From contig JAPVLO010000233.1 of assembly GCA_027257055.1 (NCBI GenBank), forward strand, positions 1,302,001 through 1,366,000: DNA of 64,000 nucleotides, in the 5' to 3' direction. Positions 11,405 to 23,048 of this stretch are shown here, piece after piece. This DNA is from Cephalopachus bancanus (lineage: Eukaryota > Chordata > Mammalia > Primates > Tarsiidae). Made by a program: the position numbers and the translations under genes. Under the pieces are notes generated by a model. It was not told where the DNA came from. It saw only the letters and a program-made list of their open reading frames with translations, and searched no databases. The stretch's first letter is position 1. Every line of letters begins with the position of its first letter.

Positions 11405-12120
11405 TCCTTTCCTTCCATTTCCTGACATACGACCCCTAAAATCCTTGGAATCTCTAGCGTAATAAGGGTGTCTTTTGTATGTTAATGTGATGCCTGGGAA
11501 CTGGAGACCCCCAGATAGGCTCAGGGTGGGCTCTTGTCACCAGAAAAACCAAGACAGGATTAGAGGGTTTGGGTTTTGAACTCCACCCCCCAACCTCCTA
11601 GGAGGGGAGAGAGGCTGAAGGTGAAGTTGATGATCACTCAGTCATACTTGCTTATAATGAAGCCTCCATGAAAACCCCAAATGAACTGAGCTAAACTTGC
11701 AGAGCAAAGAGGGCATAGAAGCTCTGAGTCTGTGCTCTTCATCTGTATCCTTTGTAATATCCTTTATAATATATGAGTAAATGTGCCAGGCACGGTGGCT
11801 CACACCTGTAAAGCCAGCACTTTGGGAGGTGGAGGCAAAAAGATTGCCTGAGCCCAGGAGTTTGATACCAGCCTGGGAAACTTGGTGAGACCTCATCTCT
11901 ACAATACATCAAAAAATTAGCCAGGCGTGGTGGCATGTGTCTGTAGTTTCAGCTACTCGGAAAACTGAGGCAGAAGGATTCTGAGCCCAGGAGGTCAAGG
12001 CTGCAGTAGCTGTGATTGTGCCACTGCACTCGAGCCTGGGCAACAGAGAGAGATTCTGGCTAAATATATATATATATATATTTGTAAGTATATATATATG
12101 TAAATGTAAGTGAAGGATTT
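11405..12120 (+). mobile_element. Old ERVL-type LTR, split by a SINE
   Basis: Contains a run typical of an old mammalian ERV LTR: AATGAAGCCTCCATGAAAACCC (about 11657), GAGGGCATAGAAGCTC, then TCATCTGTATCCTTTGTAATATCC and the start of a TAAATGTAAGT block. The block resumes at 12100 after the SINE. No internal retroviral sequence is present. The class assignment rests on remembered consensus and the left boundary is approximate. Confidence 0.5.
11785..12099 (+). mobile_element. Dimeric Alu SINE with (TA)n tail
   Basis: Inserted in the old LTR. The 8-bp direct repeat GTAAATGT flanks it (11777-11784 and 12100-12107). The tail has become a TA microsatellite at 12064-12099 instead of poly(A). Confidence 0.88.
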
Positions 12121-13062
12121 TTTTGCATTTTCTATTTGATTCAATTTAGTTCAAAGTTTTTCCTTATTTGGAATACATAGTTTCTCTTGGTCATCAGCCA
12201 TAGCTTCTGATAAATACATATTAGGTCTTGAGTAAAAGTCCTTCACCACGCTCAAATTAGACATGCCACCTCTTCTTGCTTTGAAAATTCCAAGACTGAG
12301 ATCAATTTCTACAGCATTTAATGCCATTGCCTAATGTGCGACTAACCAAGTGCATGACAGGCAATCTTCTGCATCAAAATAATTTTTGTTTGATATATGC
12401 ACCAAGAATAATTTACAGGCATCAAAAGCCATAATTTGCAATTTAAATTTATGTTAAATACAACTGTTTGTACTATTCCAATGTAAATAACTCAACCGAG
12501 GTAGCAATCAGTGAACATATATGTACATAAATTTGGATTCTTTTTTCTAATTGTTTTCTTGCGGTACATTCTTTGGTGAGCTAAACCCAAAATGCCTCAA
12601 TATTTTGTTTTATCTTAGATTCCTTTGATTATTAGTGATATTGAATATGCTTTGTACTTATTAGCCTTTTGAATTGTTTTTCCCAAGAATTGTCCTGGAA
12701 ATATCCTCTGTTCATTTTTTCTTTTTTTTTTAATGTGTAAACATTCTCATATATTGAGGAAAGTAGCTTTTGCTTATCACATTTCAGGCAAATGTTCTCT
12801 TAATATCTTGATTGACATATTTGTGTGTGCATGCAAAACATTTATCTGTGTCCATGAAAGCAAATAAAAGCATTTTTATCATTAGTATTTCTTTGTTTTT
12901 TATTAAGCACTTTCATTCTAGAATCATTGGGATTACTTTAACGATTTTACGCTTGAAGTGTTCTTTCTCCATTTTGAAATCAGATGAGAACTTTTAAAAT
13001 ATTTTTTTTCTAAAATACATTTGCTTGAAAATGTATTTTCGTTTATAGATGCATATTTTATA

Positions 13063-13917
13063 CAAGGGGGATTATAAAAACCCAGAATTTATTTATTAAA
13101 AACTGCATATTTATTCTTATATGTTTAAACCTCAGTTATCTTCAAAGTACTTCCGTTTGATGCAATACACCTATTGAGATGCTTTTTCCATTGTTCAGAA
13201 TAACTTTGAACCCACCAATTTTGGTAGCTTTTAGTGTTTCTGCCATTCTTTTTTTCTTTTTAGTTAGAGTCCCACTCTGTTGCCCAGGCTGGAGTGCAGT
13301 GGCATGCTCACGGCCACCCCAGCATCCACCTGCTGCGCTCTGGCAATCCTTCTGCCTCATCCTTCCAAGTAGCCAGAACTACAGGTGCACACTACCACCA
13401 CTGGCTAATTTTTTTTTAAATTGTAGAGACGAGGTCTCACCAAGTTGCCCAGGCTGGTCTCGGGCCTGCAGGCTCAGGCAATCCACTTGCTTCGACCTCC
13501 CATAGTGCTGGAATTACAGGCTGAGTCACCAGTTTCTGCCATTTTTTGTTTCATCTCTTCCACATTAGCAAAATGTTTCCCTGAGAATATTTTTCATCCA
13601 GAGAAACAAAAAAATAAGTATCTCAGGGTGAAATTAGGTCAATGGGGATGATGGGGCATGAAGGGTCATGCTGTTTTTGGTCAAAAACTGCTAAACACTC
13701 AGTGAGGTGTGGGCAGGTGTGCTCATAAGTCACCCATCATGAAATGGGCAAATGTGTTGAAAGACTCTAAAAAAAAAAATTCACTGAAGTCAAACACAGC
13801 CTTTCACAACAATGCCAGCTGGTACACTGCTGTCCTTCATGTACCAGGGGAAGCCTACCAAACAAGGGGCCTGCCCTCCAAAAAATAATTTCTTTTTAAA
13901 AACAATTCTCCCTTGTG
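13063..13917 (-). mobile_element. Non-autonomous mariner-like element, copy 1
   Basis: About 570 bp of transposon plus an internal SINE. The left end reads TA then CAAGGGGGATTATAAAAAC; the right end, reversed, reads TA, CACAAGGGAGAATTG: imperfect terminal inverted repeats bordered by TA, the mariner target. It aligns along its length with the copy at 34039-34898. It contains only a vestige of transposase sequence, so movement would have needed an enzyme from elsewhere. Transposase-like sense runs on the minus strand. Confidence 0.75.
13248..13531 (-). mobile_element. Dimeric Alu SINE inside mariner copy 1
   Basis: Flanked by the 12-bp direct repeat GTTTCTGCCATT (13236-13247 and 13532-13543). 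Confidence 0.92.
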
Positions 13918-14377
13918 TATTTATTGATCCACTTGGAATTGAATGTGTGATATATAAAGCTTTATTTTTACTCTAAGAAAATAATTTATATAGTTGATCT
14001 CCCTCTGAGTCATTTATCACGCTTTGCTTATTATTATATTAGATTATATTATAAGGCCCATTTCTGGATTTCCCTTCTGCCCAATACTCTACATGTCTTT
14101 TCTTATATCAATAGTGCAGAATTTGAATTTTTACAGAATATTAGTTTGGATTGGATTCAACTGTAATGAAAGTTTCTATTACAAAGAAGGCATTATTTTT
14201 TTCACTTAATAAAAGTCAAGGGGCAGGTAGCCCAGGGCTGACTCTTCAGACATCAGAAACTCAGAATTCTCCCTATTTCTTGTTTCACCAAACTTATCAA
14301 CAGCTACTGCAACTCCAACCTCTACACCTATTTGCAAGAAGAAGGAAAAAAGGGAAAAGGCAATATCTGTTATAATC

Positions 14378-14556
14378 TTTTTTTTTTTCTGAGTTGAAGT
14401 CTCACTCTGTCACCCAGGCTGGAGTGCAGTGACATGCTCACAGCCATCCCAACGCCAACTTACAGGATTCTCGCGATCCGTCCACCTCAGTCTTCCAAGT
14501 AGCTGGAACTACAGGTGCGTGCTGCCAAGTCCACCTAATTTTTTATTTATTGTAGA
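14378..14556 (-). mobile_element. Partial Alu SINE (right arm and linker), fused head-to-head
   Basis: Poly(T) followed by the reversed right arm up to the linker ATTTATTGTAGAGA, then an abrupt switch to a SINE end in the opposite orientation. Confidence 0.8.
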
Positions 14557-14606
14557 GACAGAGTAAGACCCCAACTCAAAAAAATAAATAAATAAAAAAT
14601 AAAACA
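14557..14606 (+). mobile_element. Alu SINE 3' end fused to the preceding inverted SINE
   Basis: GACAGAGTAAGACCCCAACTC plus an A-rich tail: only the last roughly 25 bases of a plus-oriented SINE remain. Junction at AGAGACAGAG (about 14554-14563). Confidence 0.75.
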
Positions 14607-16130
14607 ACTGGCATACCTACCTCTATATCTTTACCTGGTTTCAAATATACCTGCAAATCCCTTCTAGCCATTTTTGTATTTCATTCTCAAGCTCTTTTAT
14701 TGTTCTAGTCATTTGTTTTTTCCTGCCACCAAGCATCATTGACTTCTAGCATTTATTAATTTTGAGAAGTAATTTGAGGTCAACTTAATTTGTTTTTCTT
14801 TGTGAGTAAACTGAACATTTCCTTCTGGTTACTTTTATAGTCTTCTTTTAACCTCTGAAAATTCTAGCAGAGGATTTTTTTTATTTTCATTATTTTTCTC
14901 ATAACGTGAAGTACAGCCTCAATTTTCAGATTTAAGTTTCATTTATTCAGAAAAGCATGCCTATATTCTGCATTATTGTTTTTAAGTTTTGTATTTGTTC
15001 CATTTGGAGTTTTTATAAACTGAAATTTGGATATCTTAAACTGAGTCTGTCTTTCTATCTTTTTATACTTTTAATTCTGGAAGGATACTTTCTCGTTTAA
15101 TTTTTTTTAGTATCAAATCTGTAATTCATATCTTAAACCAGTATTTAACTTGGTAATTGTGTGCTTCGTGTTCTTTTACTTGTGGATTATTGTTTATTTA
15201 TGACTGATTGTTTTAACTTAACTCTATTTCGCTTTTTAATTCCGTGGAGCAACAACCTAGGCTGGACTCGATTGGATGGCTCTTCTAGTTTTTATTGGTC
15301 TCCTTCATGCATCTGCAGTCAACTTCAGGTCAGCTAAGTGGCCTTGATTCTGAAAGTTGGCTGGCCTCTCTAACACACCCGAACTATCCCCCACAACCTC
15401 TCGTTTTCCATTGAGTTAGCCTGAGCTTGCTCTCATAACAGGATGAGGGGTCCAAAAAGTAAACAGATGCAGGAAAGCATCTTTTCACTCACTCTTCCAC
15501 TTGAATTGAGTTTGCTGCCTCATTGGTCAAAAAGAGTCACGTGACTGAGCAGAGCATCAGAATGGGAGAGGACGAAAACATCATGGTACAAGGGTGTACA
15601 TAGAGGAACCTCATCGATGAAATCAATATACGAAATATTAATATGCTAATATACTAAATATTGTCTCATGTTTATTAATAATGAAGCTGAAGTCAGTAAG
15701 AAATTAGTTGAAATACCCATTCCGGCCTTCATAGAAGAAACCCCTTCCTATGGGTAGTGGGTAAGGATCTATTGGTAACTAGAGTGGAGGTATTTTCTTA
15801 CCCCCATGACTTGGCCTCCTGGTTGTCTGAAAAATGTGGTTTCTGTACTTGGATTAAACTCTGATATCCGTAGAGCGACTTGGCTCAGCGAGGCAAGAGG
15901 TAAATCAATGATGATCTCCCAATCTGTTCTTACCAATTTTTCTAGTAATAACCAGATAACCATGGAGGCCTACCAGTACCCTTACCCAACTTTATACGAG
16001 ACTGCTTTCTTTCTAGGAGAGGAGACGCTTACGACCTACATGTTATCTCATCCAAACTATATATTGGGATGAAAATTCCGTGAAGGCTATGACATGTCAG
16101 TGATAGCATCTCTAATTTCCACCTCTGATG
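14607..16130. other. Mostly unassigned AT-rich sequence
   Basis: 14607-15240 is AT-rich with nothing recognised. 15250-15560 has the feel of an old interspersed repeat (CTGCAGTCAACTTCAGGTCAGC, then CATTGGTCAAAAAGAGTCACGTG) that I cannot name. 15560-16130 is unassigned; frames on both strands overlap at 15770-16070 with no recognisable domain. Confidence 0.4.
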
Positions 16131-16134
16131 CAGA

Positions 16135-16595
16135 TTTTTCCAAATTTGCATGTACCACTATTGCTGTTGAGGTATAACATACGTATAATGAATAGATCAC
16201 AAGTGCTCAAATTGATACGTTTTAACAAGTGTTTATACCAATGTAAACACCACTCAAAACCAAGGTATAGACCTTTTCCATTATCTAGGGAAGTTTCTTT
16301 GGACCTCTTTCTATGTAAGCTTCCTCATGCCTAAGCAACAACTTTCTGAATTCTATTACCAGAAATCATTCTTGCCTCTTCTTAGAAGCCTTACAAATGG
16401 AATCTGGTTTCTTTCCCTCAACATAATGCTTTAGAGATTTATTCATGTCATGCATATACTGATAGTTTGATCATTTTTATAGATAAGTAGTATTCCAGTG
16501 TTTGAATATGCCCATAATTTTTTTTTATCCATTCTCCTGTTGATAGACTTTGGGTTCATTTCTAGTTTGGGGTTACTGTGAATAAGCCTGCAACT
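16135..16595 (-). mobile_element. Old L1M (L1ME-like) 3' fragment
   Basis: Plus-strand text TGAGGTATAACATACGTATAAT, then TAGTATTCCAGTGTTTGAATAT and ATTCTCCTGTTGATAGAC, is the reverse complement of the well-known ORF2 C-terminal/3' region of ancient L1. Non-coding here. Confidence 0.7.
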
Positions 16596-17479
16596 CACAT
16601 GTCCAAGTTAGCCTATTTGTTTTTGTTGAATGTCTAAGGAAAAACTGCTTATAAGTCAGTTCTGGAGAATTCTTTCAGTCTTCTAAAAAATGCAATAAAT
16701 TTGTTCCAAATGAATTGGGATTGATCTTAATTTTTAAATATTGCGACTATAAATTTCAAAAGTAGGACTTAGTGACTATTTAAAGTGGAAAGTGTGTTCA
16801 TAGAAAAAAGTATTTTTCACTCAACAAGCATTATCACTAAAAATCTGAAAGGAGGTCTCTATGATATTTTATATGTCTACTTATGTACATAAATATATAC
16901 TTATATGTGCACACATATATATGCATATTTGTGCATTTTATATATATATAAATTATATATATAAAATGCTGAAGCCAGATGTTATCTTAAGCATGTCCAA
17001 AGGGATTTATAAAGGATGTGATAATAATTCCTTCAAAAAACAAGGGAAACGCCATAAAAGACACAGGTAAGTATGCAGTGGATTAAAGGAGATACAAGGA
17101 TAGAAGAATTGAAACCAAGAAGGGATGATAACAGACTAATTCTCAGGAGTCTGGCTTCCAATTTTATAAATACTCACAGTTCTAAATGCTTAAAATGTGG
17201 ATGAATTTTCTGTCATCTGAAAAATGGATAGGCAGTTCTCTTATGTTAAATGAATGTAAACAAAGTGAAGAACAGATTCTGTGCCAGCAGTCAAAGCTAT
17301 AAAAATGTAATTGCTCCCAAATTGAGATACAGTAGCAATTTTTAGTTTAATATGGTTCAGAATTAAAGGGCATTAATCAGAATGTTTGGCACAGGCAGAA
17401 GTGTGGAGCGATAGTAATAGGTTTTCTAAAATACGAAATTAAAACATTAGTTTTAAATTACCAACTATAGGGCAAGTCT
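16596..17479. other. Unassigned sequence with a TA/CA-rich simple repeat
   Basis: Holds a TA-rich simple-sequence tract at about 16868-16965, including an ATATATATA cluster around AAATT. Otherwise nothing recognised. Confidence 0.5.
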
Positions 17480-17670
17480 TGAACTGGGCACTTTACTTAC
17501 CTTGTCTCTGTTCTTTACAGTAGTCCTGTAAATTAGGCATGGGATACTATATAACATATCAATAAGACAGAGTAAGGAAGTAGAAAGAAACCTGGAAATA
17601 GAATTTTAGAGCCTGACTTGAACTAAGTTTGACCTCAAAGCTCATATTCATAACCAAGTCAAATTTCACT
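17480..17670 (-). repeat. MIR-like SINE fragment
   Basis: Plus strand GGGCACTTTACTTACCTTG followed by CAGTAGTCCTGTAAATTAGG resembles the reversed MIR core, and CTCATATTCATAACCAAGTC at about 17641 its reversed 5' end. Very old. Confidence 0.5.
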
Positions 17671-17729
17671 TTGATTTGTGCCACTAATTGGGTAATTTCT
17701 ATTTTATAACAATTTAACTCTCTGAATTT

Positions 17730-17841
17730 TTTTTTTTTTTAAGTTGGAGTCTCACTCTTGTCGCCCAGGCTGGAGTACGGTGGCACGCTCATGGCCACCC
17801 AGTCTCGACCTACTGGACTCAGGTGATTCTTCTGCCCCCGC
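17730..17841 (-). mobile_element. 5'-truncated Alu SINE (right-arm fragment)
   Basis: Only about 100 bp of the right arm plus poly(A). The perfect 14-bp duplication AACTCTCTGAATTT at 17716-17729 and 17842-17855 shows it was truncated at insertion, not later. Confidence 0.93.
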
Positions 17842-18104
17842 AACTCTCTGAATTTAAGGTGTGCAAAATGAAGAGTAACTTTGAGCTTTATTCAACATGA
17901 GGAAAGACCCGGAGAATCTCAGAGGCTTTTCACTGCCTAACCAAAGTGACAATTTGTTCTCACTTGTCGTTGACCAGAACAAGTCGCGTGACCCCATTCT
18001 AGCTAGAAAATAAGAAAGAAGAACCAGGTTTTGGTGAGTTCTACTAAGATCTACTATAGATTCTCTCTTCTTTTTAAGTGCATTAATATATATAGCCTTG
18101 AGGA

Positions 18105-19425
18105 TTTAAAAAAATTTTTTTTATTGTAAAGATGTGGGGTACAATTCAAGGTTAGGTATACAAATGGTCAAAGTTCAGTTAAAGTTTGGGCCTCACTCTG
18201 GTCCCCATATCACCTGGTTAGAGACCAGGTGCCCTTATGGATGAAGTGTGACCCCCCTCCCTTCGTAGTTTCCCACTACTACCAATCCCTTTCTATTTCT
18301 TTTTTTTTCTTTTTTTTGAGTTGGAGTCTCATTCTGTCACCCAGGCTGAAGTGCTATGGCACGTTCATGGCCACCCCAGTGTCAACCTGTTGGGCTCAGG
18401 CAATCCTTTTGCCTCTGCCTTCCAAGTAGCTGGAACTACAGGCGTGTGTTACCAAACCCAGCTAATTTTTTGATTTATTGCAGAGATGAGGTCTCACCAA
18501 GTTGTCCAGGTTGTTCTTGAACCCATGGGCTCAAACGATTTCCTCACCTCGGCCTCCCAAAGTGCTGGAGTCACTGTGCCCAATTTGCCAATCCCTTTCT
18601 AATAGTATTATGATAATTGCTCAGGGTCCACTTATGAGTGAGAACATGTGGTACTCAGTTCTTTGTTTCTGTGACAGATAACTCAGTATTATAGACTCTA
18701 AGTGCATCCAAGTTGCTGCGAAGTTCATAATTTTGTCCTTCTTTATGGCTGCATAATATTCCAATTTGTATATGAACCACATTTTTAAAAATCCAGTCTA
18801 CTTTCAATGGACAGCATGGTTGGTTCCATGTTTTTGCTATTGTGAATAATGCTGTGATAAACATGCGTGTGCAGGTATATTTTTATAGAGTGATTTGAAT
18901 TCGCCCAGGTACATTCCCAGAATGGGGATTGCTGGGTCTTGTGGAAGGTCGATTTTTAGATCTTTCAGGAATCGCCACACTGTTTGCCTCAGAGGTTGTA
19001 CTAGTTTACACTCCTACCAACACTGTAGAAGTGTTCCTTTTTCTCCGCATCCTCTCCAGCATCTGTTGTTTTTTTGAATTATTGATGATGGTCATCCTGA
19101 CTGGAGTTTGGTGGTATCTCAGTGTAGCTTTAATTTGCATTTCTTTGATGCTTAGTAAGGCTGAGCATCTTTTCATGTATCTGTTGGCTGCTCATATGTC
19201 TTCTTTTGAGAAGTGTCTATTCATATCTTTTGCCCACTTTGTAATGGGGCTGTTTGTTTTTTTCTTTGCAGCATGTTTGAGTTTCTTGAAGATCCTAGAT
19301 GCGGCCTTTGTCTGATGTACAGTTGGCAAATATTTTTTCCCATTCTGTAAGCTGTCTCCCCGCTCTCTTTGATGGGTTCTTTTGCTTTGCAGAAGTTTTT
19401 CAGTTTGATGAGGTCCCACTTGTCT
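18105..19425 (-). mobile_element. 5'-truncated L1 3' end, split by a SINE
   Basis: From right to left: ORF2 C-terminal region (19425 to about 18650), then 3'UTR to about 18105. The frame at 19192-19419 (minus) includes the ORF2p string ITKWAKDMNRHFSKEDI. Same L1 lineage as the 0.8-7.4 kb copy. Interrupted by the SINE at 18296-18587. Truncated at its 5' end, about 1 kb of L1 in total. Confidence 0.88.
18296..18587 (-). mobile_element. Dimeric Alu SINE inside L1
   Basis: Flanked by the 14-bp direct repeat CCAATCCCTTTCTA (18282-18295 and 18588-18601) within the L1 3'UTR, so it is younger than that L1. Confidence 0.93.
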
Positions 19426-19557
19426 ATCTTAGAAGATACTTTGTTAAAACAGTTTTATTTTAACATCTTATAAATGGGTAAGAGAAAATAGCCTCAATAA
19501 TTACCCAGGTTCTTGCTATTTATCACCTCTGATGACTATTTACTTTGTGTATTATTA

Positions 19558-19854
19558 TTATTGTTATTATTATGAGTTAGGGTCTTGTTCTGTTGCCCAA
19601 ACTGGAGTGCAGTGGCACGATCACAGCTCACTGCAGCCTTAATGTCCTGGGCTCAGGCGATCCTTCTACCTCAGCCTCCTGAGTAGCCAGGACTACAGGC
19701 ATGTACCAACACACCTGACTAATTTTTTTATTTTCTGTACAGACAAGGTCTCACTATGTCACCTGGGCTGGTCTCGAACTCTTGGTTCCAGCAATCCTCC
19801 CATCTCAACCTCCCAAAGAACTGAGACTATAGTTATGAGCCACCTCACCCGACC
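19558..19854 (-). mobile_element. AluJ-like SINE
   Basis: Has the ancestral CAGCTCACTGCAGCC and CTGGGCTCAGGCGATCC arms, unlike the lineage-specific elements around it. The poly(A) has turned into an ATT repeat (about 19551-19580). An imperfect duplication, TTGTGTATtATTA/TTGTGTATcATTA, flanks it. Confidence 0.85.
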
Positions 19855-19944
19855 TTGTGTATCATTATTTTATAACACCCAATCTTTCAATATTACGGCA
19901 ATACATTAAAATATTAACTGAAATTATAATAACAACAATAACAG

Positions 19945-20200
19945 TAACATTTATGGGAGCTTATTTTGTGCAGGCATTGGGGCTAAGTGCTCTAATGGAT
20001 TCAACTATGTCAATCTCACAACTCTGTGAGGTGGGTATTTTTGTAATCCTTGTTTCACAGCTTCAGAATGAGAGTAAAAGCAAAATTTTTTAAAAGCTTA
20101 GGTTAAGTAACTTACTGTGTTTAAATCACTAGGAAATGACAAAACCAGTCTCCAACTGTCTATGTTTAACCTCAAAGTTCATGTTCACAACCAAGTCATA
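19945..20200 (-). repeat. MIR SINE
   Basis: Plus strand holds GGCTAAGTGCTCTAATGGATT, CTCACAACTCTGTGAGGTGGG, and AGGTTAAGTAACTTACTG: the reversed MIR core and flanks. Ancient and inactive. Confidence 0.65.
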
Positions 20201-20560
20201 TTTCACTTTGTTTTGTTAGCAATTTAAGGAAGCTGAAGCACTGAGAAATGTTTCCTTGGCTGATGTCACTCTTCTTGAAGGTTATAAAGATAAAATGTAC
20301 ATACCCTTCAGAGTTGAAATATTTATCCTACATCTCTCCTGTGCTTATGTTACTTAAGATTAAAAAAAAAGAGTGACTCTGTGAATAGTCTAAAGTGCAG
20401 AAGTCCACCTGTTACATTCACTTTTGGCCATATCTCTTAGATATAGAATCATTCTCAGGTTTCTTTTCTTTGGATCTATTTATTTTGAACATGTCTACTC
20501 AGAGTCCATTCAAGGACACATCTTTCGAATATGGCACAAAAGAGTCTTAGAGTACAAATC
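20201..20560. other. Unassigned sequence
   Basis: AT-rich DNA between a MIR and a SINE; nothing recognised. Confidence 0.5.
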
Positions 20561-21172
20561 TTTTTTTTTTTTTTTTTGGAGTTGATGTCTCACTTTGTCG
20601 CCCAGGCTGGAGTACAGCAGCATGCTTACAGCATACAGCCACCACAGCCTTGACCTGCTAGGCTCAGATGATCCTTCCACCTCAGGCTTCCAAGTAGCTG
20701 GAACTACAGGCACATGCCACATGTCCAGTTAATTTATTTTTTTTATTTTTTATTTTTTTATTTTTTGAGTTGGAGTCTCACTCTGTCACCCAGACTGGAG
20801 TGCAGTGGCCGTTCCCGGCCACTGCAGCCTCGCCTGTTGGGTTCCAGCGATCCTTCCGCCTCAGCCTTCCAAGTAGCTGGAACTACAGGCACGCGTTACC
20901 ACACCCGGCTAATTTTTTATTTATTGTAGAGATGAGGTCTCACCAAGTTCCCCAGGAGGGTCTCAAACCCACGGGCTCAGGCAATCCACTCACCTCAGCC
21001 TCACGAAGGCGAGGGATTACAGGCTGAGCCACCGAGCCCGGCAATTTCTTTATTTATTGTAGAGATGAGATCTCACCAAGTTGCCCAGGCTAATCTTGAA
21101 CCCGTGGCTCAGGCAATCCTCTCACCTCGGCCTCCCAAGGTGCTGGGATTATAGGCATGATTCACCTTGCCC
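20561..21172 (-). mobile_element. Dimeric Alu SINE split by a second SINE
   Basis: Right arm at 20561-20740 and left arm at 21043-21172, separated by another SINE inserted in the A-rich linker. An approximate AATTT-(A/C)-TTT repeat sits at both breakpoints. Confidence 0.88.
20741..21042 (-). mobile_element. Dimeric Alu SINE nested in the linker of an older SINE
   Basis: Complete dimer with the GTGGCCGTTCCCGGCCAC right-arm inverted repeat and a full ACTTG-type left arm. It lies in the same orientation as its host. Confidence 0.9.
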
Positions 21173-21234
21173 TGATACATATCTACTATTTTTAAAAATT
21201 ATTTTTATGTTACTTATTTTTTGTTTTTAAAAAT

Positions 21235-22005
21235 ATTCATTTATTTATTTAAATGTTTTAATTTAAAGATATGGGGTACAAGTCAGGACTAGGTATACAA
21301 ATGTTCATTACACAGGTACCCCTGTTGATGAGGTGTGCCCCCTCCTTCCCTGGCAGTTTCCCTCAACTGCCAATTCCACCCCCACTCCCCTGGTAGTTTG
21401 CCACTATTGCCAATCCCTTTCTTATAGTATTATGATAGTTGCTCAAGGCCTGCTTATGAGTGAGAACATATGGTACTCTGTTCTTTGTTTCTGTGGTAGA
21501 TCACTGAATATGACAGACTCTAAATTCATCCAAGTTGCTGCAAAGTCCATATGTTTGCCCTTCCTTATGGCTGCATAATATTCCACTGTGTATACGTACC
21601 TCATTTTTAAAATCCAGTCCAGCTTCGATAGACAGCATGGTTGGTTCCATGTTTTTGCTATTGTGAATAGATCTGCAACAAAAATGCATGTGAAGAAGGT
21701 ATCTTTTTTGTAGAATGATTTGTGTTCCTCAATAGGGGGATTGTTGGGTCATATGGAAGGTCAATTTCCAGTTTTTTCAGCAATCACCACCCTGTCTTCC
21801 AAAGAGGTTGCACTAATTTGCAATCCTACCAGCAGCGTAGAAGCATTTTTTTTTCCTCCGCATCCTCGCCAGCATCTGTTGTTGTTTGTTTTATTAATGA
21901 TGGCCATACTTACTGGGGTTAGGTGGTATCTCAATGTGGTTTTGATTTGCATTTCTCTGATGATGAGTGAGGCTGAGCACTTTTTTTAATGTGTCTGTTT
22001 GCTGC
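21235..22005 (-). mobile_element. L1 3' end (3' segment of a 5'-inverted L1)
   Basis: 3'UTR from about 21260 and ORF2 C-terminal region to 22005 on the minus strand. The ORF2p match ends abruptly at 22005 where an inverted, more upstream segment begins. A 13-bp repeat ACTATTTTTAAAA at 21185-21197 and 23036-23048 is a plausible target duplication for the whole 1.8-kb insertion. Confidence 0.88.
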
Positions 22006-23035
22006 ATTCTTCTCAGACCTGGAAATGACAATACAGAATTTCATAAGGAACCATAAATGACCACGAATAGCCAAAACAATCCTTAGCAAAAGAAACAAAC
22101 CAGGTGCGATGACTCCAACCTGTAATCCCAGCACTTTGGAAGGCCAAGGTGAGGGGATTGCCTGAGCCCATGGGCTCGAGAACAGCCTGGGCAACTTGGC
22201 GAGATCTCATCTCTTCAATAAATCAAAAAATTAGCCGAGCATGGTAATGTGCACCTGTAGTTTCGCCTACTTGGAAGGCCAAGGTGGAAAAATGACCACA
22301 GTCCGGTGGGTCAATACTGAGGTGGCCGTAAGTGTGCCACTGCACGCCAACCTGGGTGACAGAGTGAGACTCCAAATAAAAAAAAAAAACAAAAAGATAG
22401 AAAGCAGGAGGTATCGTACTTCCAGACTTCAAACCTTACTATAAAGCTACAGTAATCAAAATAGCCTGGTATTGGTACCAGAAAGGGAATATGAACCAAT
22501 GAAACAGGATAGAGATTCTGGAAGAAAAGCCTCAATTTCTCAACTAACTCATCTTTGACAAAGCCTCCAACAACAACCACTGGGGAGAGGAGAATCTATT
22601 CAGTAAATGGTGCTGGGAAAACTGGCTGATCACATGCAGAAGATTGAAACAGGACTCCTACCTATCACCATACACAAAAATCAACTCTAAATGGATCAAA
22701 GACCTAAGCGTAAAACTTCAAACTATAAGAACCTTAGAAAATTCAGGAGACACTCTTGTGGAAATTGGAACTGGCGACCAATTCCTGATCAAAACCCTGA
22801 GTGCCTGGGCCATAAGAGATAAGATATCTCATCAAACTGAAAAGCTTCTGCAAAGCCAAAGAAACCATCAAGAGAGCAGGGAGACAGCCCACAGACTGGG
22901 AAGAAATGTTTGCTAACTGTATATCTGACAAAGGCCTAACATCTAGTCTCTACCAGGAACTCAAATGTGCTGAAAGAAAAAAAAAAACAGCCCCATTACA
23001 AAGTGGGCAAAAGGAATGAACAGACACATCTTAGA
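22006..23035 (+). mobile_element. Inverted 5' segment of the same L1, split by a SINE
   Basis: Plus-strand ORF2 sequence equivalent to about 5818-6550 of the L1 at the left of the window. It starts with CATTCTTCTCAGACCTGG and ends at GAACAGACACATC. The frame at 22644-22916 covers part of it. The order and orientation are those expected from twin priming. A SINE lies at 22100-22394. Confidence 0.88.
22100..22394 (+). mobile_element. Dimeric Alu SINE inside the inverted L1 segment
   Basis: Complete dimer, ATCCCAGCAC/AACTTGGCGAG type, with a diverged end (GACTCCAAATAAAA). L1 sequence resumes at AGAAAGCAGG. Confidence 0.9.
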
Positions 23036-23048
23036 ACTATTTTTAAAA

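Larger units (their letters stand above)
12585..14180 (-). mobile_element. Old L1M-type fragment, interrupted by a mariner-type element
   Basis: On the minus strand, 12585-12960 resembles the ORF2 C-terminal/3' part of ancient L1 (plus-strand TTGATTATTAGTGATATTGAA). The segment after 13918 (ATTTATTGATCCACTTGGAATTG and the following sequence) resembles the next part of the same element. Strongly decayed; boundaries approximate. Confidence 0.45.

Noticed and set aside
19192..19419. Separate L1-like protein gene on the minus strand
   Set aside because: It is part of the truncated L1 3' end at 18105-19425.
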